From Viridibacterium sediminicola (lineage in GTDB: Bacteria; Pseudomonadota; Gammaproteobacteria; Burkholderiales; Rhodocyclaceae), in assembly GCF_039631295.1 (NCBI RefSeq), contig NZ_JBDIVE010000004.1:62001-126000 (forward strand): 64,000 nt of DNA, given 5' to 3'. Each line of letters begins with the position of its first letter. Positions within the stretch are counted from its first letter, which is position 1. The position numbers were made by a program, and so were the translations under genes. Shown piece after piece: positions 54,946 to 64,000 of the stretch. The notes under the pieces were generated by a model, which worked only from the letters and a program-made list of their open reading frames with translations, was not told the DNA's origin and made no database searches.

Positions 54946-56061
54946 TCATTGTGACACGACAGGGGCTTTGGCTTCGTCCCGCGTGAGTATCCGGTTCAGT
55001 TCACGATTGATGTAGTAATTGGAGCGGCCAACTTTGCGTTTTTCCAGAAAGCCCTCCTTGCACAGCGCGTCCAGGTACTTGGTGGCGGTGAGGCGAGAGA
55101 CGTTGAGGTCGTGCTCGATGAATTCAATCTTGGTGTAGGGATGCTGGAACAGGCTGTTGATAAGGTCTTGGCTGTAGAAGCGGAAGTTGTCGCGGATGCG
55201 GTGTTTGTAGTCCATGACCGCATCGCGAATCAGCGTAACGGTTTCAATGCTGTGCTGGGCAGTCTCTTCCACAGCGCTGAGCATGTAGAGCACCCATTCT
55301 TCCCAGGCAGCAGCTCTGTCATCGCCCTCGCGCACGCTTTGCAGCAGCCGGTAGTAGTCGGCCTTGTTGCGCACAATGTGGCGTGAGAGATAGAGCAGCG
55401 GAATATCTAGCAAACCCTTCTGCATCAGGTAGAGCACGTTGATGATGCGGCCAGTGCGGCCATTACCGTCGTAGAAGGGGTGAATGCTCTCGAACTGGTG
55501 ATGAATGATGGCCATCTTGATGAGCGGGTCAGCATCGAATACCGCGTCGTCGTTGATGAAGTGCTCCAGATCACGCATCAGGGCGATGATGGTGTCTGGC
55601 TCTTGCGGCGGGGTGTAAACGGTATTGCCCTGTCCGTCTTTGAGCGCGGTGCCGGGCAATTTGCGGAACCCGGCTCGGTTCTTTTCCAGCTCGGCCTGGA
55701 TCTGGATGATGTGGTTACTGGTCAGCAAACCGGTTCGGGTGACCAGCTCATGCCCGATATGCAGCGCCTGGATGTAGTGACGAACCTCTTTGGCAGCGGG
55801 ATTGCCCATCTCAGGGAAGGCATCGGACTTGAAAAGCTCGTCATGGGTCGTAACGATATTTTCAATGGCGGAGCTGTCCTTTGCTTCCTGCATCGCCAAG
55901 GTGTTGATGAGGATACCGTCGTTGGGCATGGACGCCGCCAGCCCCTTGAGCTCGGCGAGCTTGCGACCCGCCGTCATCGCCTTTTTGAGGATGGCAGCGG
56001 TTTCAAATTGCTCCGGTTTTAATGCGCTGAGGTTTTCCAAGGCTGAAAAAACATCGTTCAT
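54946..56061 (-). CDS. Fic family protein with winged-helix C-terminus
   Basis: ATG 56061 is chosen because GGAGA lies upstream; the ATG at 56091 has none and sits inside an operator. The 371-residue protein has an N-terminal inhibitory motif (SSAIEN), the catalytic loop HPFYDGNGRTGR intact, and a C-terminal winged helix (EHDLNVSRLTATKYLDALCKEG). Fic enzymes AMPylate target proteins. The DNA-binding tail suggests it represses its own promoter. Leading a type I operon, it may couple restriction to stress. Confidence 0.92.
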   Translation of the reverse strand: MNDVFSALENLSALKPEQFETAAILKKAMTAGRKLAELKGLAASMPNDGILINTLAMQEAKDSSAIENIVTTHDELFKSDAFPEMGNPAAKEVRHYIQALHIGHELVTRTGLLTSNHIIQIQAELEKNRAGFRKLPGTALKDGQGNTVYTPPQEPDTIIALMRDLEHFINDDAVFDADPLIKMAIIHHQFESIHPFYDGNGRTGRIINVLYLMQKGLLDIPLLYLSRHIVRNKADYYRLLQSVREGDDRAAAWEEWVLYMLSAVEETAQHSIETVTLIRDAVMDYKHRIRDNFRFYSQDLINSLFQHPYTKIEFIEHDLNVSRLTATKYLDALCKEGFLEKRKVGRSNYYINRELNRILTRDEAKAPVVSQ

Positions 56062-56079
56062 GTGTAAACAGTCTCCGTT

Positions 56080-56114
56080 TTTTCTATACATGTTTTTGTG
56101 ACGTGTATAGAAAA
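56080..56114. promoter_or_regulatory. operator 1 of the Fic/restriction operon
   Basis: TTTTCTATACA-N13-TGTATAGAAAA, an 11-bp perfect inverted repeat starting 19 bp upstream of the fic start codon. Confidence 0.8.
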
Positions 56115-56165
56115 TAGCCGTTTTCTATACATTTGTCGCGGACATGTATAGAAAACGGCTATTTT
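56111..56165. promoter_or_regulatory. operator 2 of the Fic/restriction operon, within a 22-bp perfect inverted repeat
   Basis: The same TTTTCTATACA-N13-TGTATAGAAAA (56121-56155) is embedded in a larger perfect 22-bp repeat (56111-56132 with 56144-56165). Spacing equals operator 1 exactly. The large hairpin may also serve as the gyrB transcript's terminator. Confidence 0.8.
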
Positions 56166-56240
56166 TTAACTGCTGCTTTTTCGAGGCTGAAACCTTGGTG
56201 CTTGAAGATCACCCACTGAGTGGATGATGTTCAGCCACGC

Positions 56241-58751
<2,511 letters not shown>

Positions 58752-58882
58752 GTAGCGAAATCCCGGTGATGTGTTCTGCCTGCGAAGCAGGCCGAATTTT
58801 TTTCTTGCCTTTGATACCTTCAGCGCAGCGCCAGCCCTGTGGATATCGTGTCGATAAACCTGTGGGCTGGTGCTGTATCAGT

Positions 58883-58891
58883 TGTGCATAA
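58883..58891. promoter_or_regulatory. DnaA box in the dnaN-gyrB gap
   Basis: TGTGCATAA is a perfect reverse copy of TTATNCACA. Near-matches TCTGGATAA (58916) and TGTGGATGG (58928) stand beside it. Suggests DnaA control of gyrB. Confidence 0.6.
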
Positions 58892-58945
58892 GCGCTGAAA
58901 AAGCTGTTAACAAGCTCTGGATAAGCTGTGGATGGATGCGCGTCA

Positions 58946-60052
58946 TCAGATGCGCATCGGCATCACCACAGCCTTGAATTCATCGTTGCCCGGCAGGGTG
59001 AACAGCGCGCTGGACATCGGTTCGTTCAGATGAATCTCGACTTCGTCGGTGCCGACGTTGTTGAGCACATCGAGCAGGTAGCTGACGTTGAAGCCGATTT
59101 CCAGCGCGTCGCCGCTGTAGTCGACTTCCAGCTCGTCCTGCGCTTCTTCCTGCTCGGCATTGGAGCTGATCACGCGCAGGATGCCCGCTTCAAGCTGCAC
59201 GCGCAGGCCGCGGAACTTCTCGTTGGTGAGAATCGCCGCGCGCTGCAGCGCCAGCAGCAGTGCCTGACGGCGCGCCTTGACCAGCTTGGGATTGCCTTGC
59301 GGAATCACGCGGTCGTAGTCGGGGAACTTGCCGTCGATGAGCTTGGTGATCAGCTCGATCGGGCCAAAGCGGAAACGCGCCTGGTTGCCGATCAGGGTGA
59401 TCTCCACCGGATCATCGCTGTCCGAGAGCTGGCGCGCCAGTTCGAGCACGGTTTTGCGCGGCAGGATCACCTCGGTGCGCGGCACGCTGCCATCAATCAG
59501 GGTGTTGGCCAGGGCCAGGCGGTGACCATCGGTGGCGACCAGGCGCAGCTCGGCGCCATTGGCGACCAGCAGCAGGCCGTTGAGGTAGTAGCGCACGTCC
59601 TGCGCGGCCATCGCGTAGGCCACCTGGGAGAGCTGGCGCTTGAAGGCCTTCTGCGACAGCGTGAATTCGACTGCAGCGCCTTCGTTGAACTGCATGCGGG
59701 GGTAGTCCGCCGCCGGCAGCGTTTGCAGCGCAAAACGGCTTTTGCCGGCGCGCAGGGTCAAGCGCTTGTCGTCGAGGACCAGGCTGACCTCGGTGCCCTC
59801 GGGCAAAGCACGCAGGATGTCCTGCAGCTTGCGCGCGGCCACGGTGATCGAAGTCTCTTCGCCGCTGCCAGCACCTTCGGTGGTGGTGCGGATCTGGATT
59901 TCGATATCGGTGGCCAGCAGGGTCAGGGCCCCAGCCCGCTTTTCGATCAGGACGTTGGAGAGAATCGGCAGGGTGTGACGTTTCTCGACGATGCCCGACA
60001 CCGATTGCAAGGGCGCCAGCAGCTCGTCACGGCTCGTTGTTAACAGAAGCAT
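58946..60052 (-). CDS. dnaN: DNA polymerase III beta subunit (sliding clamp)
   Basis: The 368-residue clamp protein has the three-domain beta-clamp pattern. It opens MLLLTTSRDELLAPL and closes with AVVMPMRI, the standard DnaN C-terminal clamp motif. It encircles DNA and tethers the polymerase. It lies after dnaA in the usual order but is separated from it by an unusually long 881-bp gap. Confidence 0.97.
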   Translation of the reverse strand: MLLLTTSRDELLAPLQSVSGIVEKRHTLPILSNVLIEKRAGALTLLATDIEIQIRTTTEGAGSGEETSITVAARKLQDILRALPEGTEVSLVLDDKRLTLRAGKSRFALQTLPAADYPRMQFNEGAAVEFTLSQKAFKRQLSQVAYAMAAQDVRYYLNGLLLVANGAELRLVATDGHRLALANTLIDGSVPRTEVILPRKTVLELARQLSDSDDPVEITLIGNQARFRFGPIELITKLIDGKFPDYDRVIPQGNPKLVKARRQALLLALQRAAILTNEKFRGLRVQLEAGILRVISSNAEQEEAQDELEVDYSGDALEIGFNVSYLLDVLNNVGTDEVEIHLNEPMSSALFTLPGNDEFKAVVMPMRI

Positions 60053-60070
60053 TTATATATAACTCCTACG

Positions 60071-60270
60071 TCTACTGATTATTGCGAGGCAAAACTGTGG
60101 ACAAGCTCATATTGTCCCATTTTTTCAGGACTTTAGGCATGTTGAAGAGTGTGTTCGCAAGCGGGGTCAAATCGCTGTGGGCAAATGTGGATGGAAAAGC
60201 CGGCCGGGCTTGAAGCCGCACTTTTTCACAATTCCTACAGTGTTTGCGCTGCATTTATCAACAAGCCTTT
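60071..60270. repeat. 200-bp direct repeat, copy A (dnaN side)
   Basis: Aligned without gaps to copy B at +653 bp, about 150 of 200 positions match by hand count. It contains DnaA-box-like TGTGGACAA (60096), TGTGGGCAA (60176), TGTGGATGG (60186) and TTATCAACA (60255). It covers the dnaN leader. Confidence 0.85.
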
Positions 60271-60723
60271 CCAAGCTCGACAAGGGTTTCTTTTAAAAAC
60301 AACACACTAACCACCCAGCGTCTCGTGCGATCAGCGTTTCAGTTGCCAATCACGTCTGCACCGCTGAAGAGCCGCCTGAGCGATTTTCAGTGCTCAACTG
60401 CCGGGGTGGCTCGCTTGGCCCCCACAAAAAACGCCTCAGGCGCCGTTTAAGCAGCTTGTGCGGACTTCTTTGCGGCACTTGTTCCTGCACTTTCAGCGCA
60501 GCGCTCATTTTTTCATCTGTACTGCAGTACTGCCAGCCTGCCCCGCTCTGCGCCGTACATCGACTGCGCAGCCTGCACGCTGTGAAGCTTGGCCAGTTCA
60601 GCCGCCCTGCCCGTCACCAATGGGGTTTTGCAATCTGCTGGTCAGCATCGCTTGCGCGGGGTTCGGTGCTGCCAAGCTGGCACGGTGTTTCATTGTTGTT
60701 AGAAGTTAAGAATATAAATAACG
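60271..60723. other. non-coding segment between the repeat copies
   Basis: About 450 bp with no supported gene. Its right end (60660-60715) seems to resemble a decayed start of dnaN (CTTCTAACAACAATG against CTTCTGTTAACAACG on the minus strand). A small dyad CGCCT-C-AGGCG lies near 60430. Confidence 0.5.
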
Positions 60724-60923
60724 TCTACTGATGATTGCTCGGTAAACCTGTGGACAAGCCTTTTTAAGTCAAATTTTTCAATGCTTTAAGCTTGTTGAAG
60801 AGTCTGTTCGCAAACGGGGTTAAATCCTTGTGGGCAAATGTGGATGGAAAACGCTTGTGCTCACCAAGCCGCGCTTTTTCACAATTCGTACAGCGCTTGA
60901 CGAAGCTTTATCAACAGGGTTTT
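60724..60923. repeat. 200-bp direct repeat, copy B (dnaA side)
   Basis: The partner of copy A, ending 11 bp from the dnaA stop. All four DnaA-box-like motifs recur at +653: TGTGGACAA (60749), TGTGGGCAA (60829), TGTGGATGG (60839), TTATCAACA (60908). Confidence 0.85.
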
Positions 60924-60933
60924 ACAAAGGGGA

Positions 60934-62358
60934 TCAACCGCGCAAAGTCTGCGTCAGCACGTGCAGATCGTGGTTCATCTGCTGGTCGGCCAGACGCATT
61001 TCGGCGATGGTGCGGCAGGCGTGCAGCACCGTGGTGTGGTCGCGCCCGCCAAAGCCCTCGCCAATGGCCGGCAAGGAGGCTGGCGTGAGCTCCTTGGCCA
61101 GGTACATGGCGATCTGCCGTGGGCGGGCGATGTTGCGGGTGCGCTTGGGGGAGAGCAGCTCGGCGAGCTTGAGCTTGTAGTAGTCGGCCACCGTCTTCTG
61201 GATGACCTCGATGGTGAGCTGGCGATTGAAGGCGGCGAGCAGGTCGCGCAGGGCTTCACGGGCCAGTTCCAGGCTGATGTCGCGGCCGTGGAAGCGGGCA
61301 TAGGCCATCACGCGGCGCAGCGCACCTTCGAGCTCGCGCACATTGGAGCGCAGGTTCTTGGCGATCAGGAAGGCGACTTCGTCGTGCAGCTTGATGCCGT
61401 CGACTTCGGCCTTCTTCTTGAGAATGGCAACGCGCATTTCGAGCTCGGGCGGCTCGATCTGTACGGTCAGGCCCCAGTCAAAACGCGAGATGAGGCGGTC
61501 TTGCAGGCCTTCGATATCCTTGGGATAGGTATCGCAGGTGATGATGATCTGTTTGCGCGCTTCGACCAGGCCGTTGAAGGCGTGGAAGAACTCTTCCTGG
61601 GTGCGTTCCTTGTTCTTGATGAACTGGATATCGTCGATCAACAGCAGGTCCAGCGAGCGGTAATAGCGCTTGAACTGGTCGAAACTCTTTTGCTGATAGG
61701 CGCGCACCACGTCGGCGACGTAATCCTCGGCATGCACGTAGCGCACGATGGCGCGCGGATTGTGGCGCAGCACTTCGTTGCCGATCGACTGCACAAGGTG
61801 AGTCTTGCCAAGGCCGACGCCGCCGTAGATGAACAGCGGGTTGTAGGAGCTTCCGGGATTCTGCGCCACCTGCATGGCGGCGGCGCGGGCCAGGTCATTG
61901 GCTTTACCGGTGACCAGGGTGTCGAAGGTGAAATCCAGATTCAGCCGCGTCTTTTCGCGATTGCTGATGAGTGCCGGGCTGCTCGGCTCGGCGGCTTTGG
62001 CTGCGCTCTCTTCGGCTTCGACCGGCGCAGCAGGCGCGGCGGCGGCCGGCTTGTCGCTCTGGCGTCGTTCAGGCGTTGCGGCTTCGCTAGGTTTTTGAGC
62101 GGATTTCGCTGATTTTCCGCCGAGTTCAAGCAAGATCTCGACAGGTTTGCCGAAGAACTCGGCACCCAGTTGTTCGATGCGGCTGAGGTAACGTTCGCGC
62201 ACCCATTGCAGTACGAAGCGGTTGGGGGCGAGCAGGTTCACGTCACCATTGAGGCTGCTCTGGTTGGCCTCGAGTGCGCGAATCCAGGTGTTGAACTGCT
62301 GTGGAGGCAGTTCCTGTTCGAGTCGCGCCAGGCAAGCGGTCCAGAATTCGTGGCTCAC
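60934..62358 (-). CDS. dnaA: chromosomal replication initiator DnaA
   Basis: The 474-residue initiator begins at a GTG (62358) with MSHEFWTACLARLEQ (domain I). A variable Ala/Glu/Pro-rich domain II (about 85-135) follows, then the AAA+ domain with Walker A (GGVGLGKTH) and Walker B (LLLIDDIQF). The C-terminal DNA-binding helix carries GGRDHTTVLHACRTI. It binds DnaA boxes and melts oriC. The leader contains a small hairpin (62380-62397), and no strong RBS is visible. Confidence 0.97.
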   Translation of the reverse strand: MSHEFWTACLARLEQELPPQQFNTWIRALEANQSSLNGDVNLLAPNRFVLQWVRERYLSRIEQLGAEFFGKPVEILLELGGKSAKSAQKPSEAATPERRQSDKPAAAAPAAPVEAEESAAKAAEPSSPALISNREKTRLNLDFTFDTLVTGKANDLARAAAMQVAQNPGSSYNPLFIYGGVGLGKTHLVQSIGNEVLRHNPRAIVRYVHAEDYVADVVRAYQQKSFDQFKRYYRSLDLLLIDDIQFIKNKERTQEEFFHAFNGLVEARKQIIITCDTYPKDIEGLQDRLISRFDWGLTVQIEPPELEMRVAILKKKAEVDGIKLHDEVAFLIAKNLRSNVRELEGALRRVMAYARFHGRDISLELAREALRDLLAAFNRQLTIEVIQKTVADYYKLKLAELLSPKRTRNIARPRQIAMYLAKELTPASLPAIGEGFGGRDHTTVLHACRTIAEMRLADQQMNHDLHVLTQTLRG

Positions 62359-62797
62359 GTTGAATCGTTTTTCCGGTCAGTCAGCACTTTGGCTGACGCA
62401 AAAAGCGGGAGTCGGCCAAAGCGATTTGGCCGGATGGAAATTGTCTCGGGGGTCTTGCCTGATCAGCTTTTGATCAGTGTGTCCAGGCGCGCTGTGAGGG
62501 GCAGACATCGCATGCGGGCAGTACAGTGCAAGTACTGGGGCAGAGTGCTTCGCATACGCTGAAATTTCATCCCTGGAGCGCCTTTCGGACTTATTCCGCC
62601 TGTGTTGGCAAGTTTGATCAAGCTGATCAGGGAGCCATTGCCAGCGGGTGTTATTGGAAGGCAATCTTACCCTGAAGACGAGGAATTATCCACAGGCCGG
62701 ACGGCACATGATGCTCATACCAGATCAAGCAATGTCTTGACAAGACATCCTTAACACATTGATAATCGCGGGTTTCCGTGCTAACCCGAGAATAATC
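62359..62797. other. dnaA-rpmH intergenic region, candidate oriC
   Basis: 439 bp without a gene. It has a perfect DnaA box TTATCCACA (62686-62694), GATC sites clustered at 62461, 62472, 62616 and 62625 in dyads (TGATCA pairs), and the divergent promoters of dnaA and rpmH. This is the usual origin position in betaproteobacteria, although few boxes are recognisable. Confidence 0.6.
62737..62766 (+). promoter_or_regulatory. sigma-70 promoter of rpmH
   Basis: TTGACA (62737-62742) and GATAAT (62761-62766) with 18-bp spacing, 31 bp before the rpmH start codon. Confidence 0.75.
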
Positions 62798-62932
62798 ATG
62801 AAGCGTACCTATCAACCTTCCGTGGTCCGCCGCAAGCGCACCCATGGCTTCCTCGTTCGCCAGGCAACCCGTGGCGGCCGCAAGGTGATCGCAGCCCGTC
62901 GCGCCAAGGGCCGTCATCGTCTGGCTGTCTAA
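62798..62932 (+). CDS. rpmH: 50S ribosomal protein L34
   Basis: A 44-residue basic protein beginning MKRTYQPS and ending RAKGRHRLAV, the full usual length of L34. It starts the rpmH-rnpA-yidD-yidC operon. Confidence 0.98.
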   Translation: MKRTYQPSVVRRKRTHGFLVRQATRGGRKVIAARRAKGRHRLAV

Positions 62933-62983
62933 GTTCTGAGCTCGATTCGGTCCTCCGGCCTCGCCGGTGTGACTGATTTCAAG

Positions 62984-63373
62984 ATGCGCGACATTCCCGG
63001 CAATTCTGCTCACGATCAGCTTGGCAACCGGCTTGGCAATCTAGGCTTTCCGCCGGAACGTCGCGTGCGAAAAACGGATGAGTATTCATCCGTTTTTGCT
63101 TTCCGGCGCAGCGTTCGCGGTCGGTTCTTCGTCTTGCATTATCGTCCGGTCGCCGGTCCGGCACGTCTGGGCCTCGTCGTGGCGCGCAAGCTGGCCCGTC
63201 ACGCGGTCACGCGCAACCTGCTCAAGCGGCTTGCGCGCGAACACTTTCGCCATATTCTTGACACTTTGCCGGGGCATGATCTGGCTTTGCGTCTGGCGCA
63301 GAAGACCGATGGCGCGACGCGCGCGGAATTGCGCGAAGACATCGTGTCGGTTTTTGCGAGGTTGCCGCGTTGA
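62984..63373 (+). CDS. rnpA: ribonuclease P protein component
   Basis: RnpA assists the RNase P RNA in maturing tRNA 5' ends. From ATG 62984 it has 129 residues; GTG 62969 would add five. The signature RNLLKRLAREHFR is intact, with the RRSVRGRFFVLHYRP strand before it. It is 51 bp after rpmH, the typical spacing. Confidence 0.95.
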   Translation: MRDIPGNSAHDQLGNRLGNLGFPPERRVRKTDEYSSVFAFRRSVRGRFFVLHYRPVAGPARLGLVVARKLARHAVTRNLLKRLAREHFRHILDTLPGHDLALRLAQKTDGATRAELREDIVSVFARLPR

Positions 63374-63579
63374 AATCCCTGTTGCGCGTGCTGCTCAAGG
63401 CATATCAGTATTTCATCAGCCCCATGCTGGGGCGTCAGTGCCGCTTTCATCCGAGTTGTTCCAACTACGCGCTTGAGGCCATCGAACGTCATGGTGCCTT
63501 GCGGGGTGGCAGCTTGGCTGTGCGGCGCGTTTGTCGTTGCCACCCGTGGTCTGCGGGCGGCTATGATCCAGTTCCCTAG
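63370..63579 (+). CDS. yidD: membrane protein insertion efficiency factor YidD
   Basis: The 69-residue protein has the conserved core LLKAYQYFISPMLGRQCRFHPSCSNYA with its cysteines and the ending HPWSAGGYDPVP. The start is a TTG overlapping the rnpA stop by 4 bp (TTGA), so expression depends on coupled translation. It helps YidC insert membrane proteins. Confidence 0.95.
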   Translation: MKSLLRVLLKAYQYFISPMLGRQCRFHPSCSNYALEAIERHGALRGGSLAVRRVCRCHPWSAGGYDPVP

Positions 63580-63607
63580 AACTCATTTTTTCCTGCGGTA
63601 AATCACC

Positions 63608-64000
63608 ATGCAGATGGATATCAAGAATGCTGTGCTCACCGTGATCTTCACGGCATCAGTTTTTGTGCTGTGGCAGAACTGGGAGATCTATAACAAGCCG
63701 GTCAAGCCGGCAACGGCAGTGGCGCAAAGCCAGCCGGTGGTGCCTGCCAGCGCTTCGGCAGCGGGTGCTGCGCCGGTGGCGACAGCTGTTGCGGCAGCGA
63801 CGCCGGCCGGTGTGGCGGCAGATTACAAGAACAGCCCGCGCGCGACGGTGACGACCGATCTGGTGAAGGCCGAGGTGTCGGCCCTGGGTGGCGACATCAT
63901 TGATCTGGAACTGCTCAAGCACAAGGCGACCGACGATACGAGCCAGAATTTCCGCATTCTGGATGAAGGCAAGACCCACATCTATGTGGCACGCAGCGGT
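63608..64000 (+). CDS. yidC: membrane protein insertase YidC, N-terminal part
   Basis: 131 codons are visible before the window ends. The N-terminal transmembrane helix (KNAVLTVIFTASVFVLWQNW) is followed by a Ser/Ala-rich linker and the start of the periplasmic domain (TTDLVKAEVSALGGDIIDLEL), as in Gram-negative YidC. It lies 28 bp after yidD. Confidence 0.95.
   Translation, partial: MQMDIKNAVLTVIFTASVFVLWQNWEIYNKPVKPATAVAQSQPVVPASASAAGAAPVATAVAAATPAGVAADYKNSPRATVTTDLVKAEVSALGGDIIDLELLKHKATDDTSQNFRILDEGKTHIYVARSG

Overview
The window is high-GC proteobacterial DNA with betaproteobacterial features: the gene order rpmH-rnpA-yidD-yidC diverging from dnaA-dnaN-gyrB, many outer-membrane proteins and lipoproteins, and RpoN-type nitrogen control. 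A plant-polymer-degrading, Rhodocyclales-like betaproteobacterium is my best guess, held with low confidence. No tRNA, rRNA or CRISPR array was seen.

Layout. 1-6331: the tail of a TonB-dependent receptor, an M16 protease and an SbmA/YddA-type ABC transporter, in the order of the E. coli yddB/pqqL/yddA and Pectobacterium Fus protein-piracy loci. 6613-14119: a lipoprotein gamma-glutamyltranspeptidase, a small membrane protein, a GH28 pectinase and a lipoprotein pectinesterase. 14133-19767 (minus strand): a c-di-GMP block of porin, PstS-like binding protein, GGDEF-EAL protein and HD-GYP protein. 20114-37222: a large guanidine-utilisation locus with two paralogous binding proteins, an ABC permease and ATPase, a creatininase-like enzyme, a GlnT-like ligase, a NikR-family regulator, the DUF1989 pair (carboxyguanidine deiminase), a urea/guanidine carboxylase, allophanate hydrolase and a TorF-type porin. 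A 2-oxoglutarate/Fe(II) oxygenase and an unknown protein lie between the two binding-protein genes. 37378-44247: a DOMON-like protein, a second GH28 lipoprotein, a SWIM/SNF2 helicase and ribA. 44428-56061 (minus strand): a defence island of Fic, hsdM, DUF1016 nuclease, hsdS, an AlbA_2 ATPase, hsdR and a GIY-YIG protein. 56241-64000: the replication-origin neighbourhood (gyrB, dnaN, dnaA, rpmH, rnpA, yidD, start of yidC).

The strongest new observation is the layered control of the guanidine locus. Both binding-protein genes have the same upstream arrangement: an NtrC-like dyad about 130-145 bp upstream, a sigma-54 promoter (TGGCACCGTTCATGCTT in both), and a NikR-geometry operator GTATTA-N16-TAATAC at the predicted transcription start. 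The locus encodes a NikR-family protein that lacks two of the four nickel ligands. Immediately before the carboxylase gene are two hairpins with ACGA loops, the architecture of a guanidine-II (mini-ykkC) riboswitch. Together these suggest nitrogen limitation, a repurposed NikR-like repressor and guanidine itself jointly gate the pathway guanidine -> carboxyguanidine -> allophanate -> ammonia + CO2.

Other notable structures are a 200-bp imperfect duplication carrying DnaA-box-like motifs between dnaA and dnaN, two identical inverted-repeat operators in front of the Fic/restriction operon, and a 31-bp relic of the hsdR start codon region left where an accessory gene appears to have been inserted.
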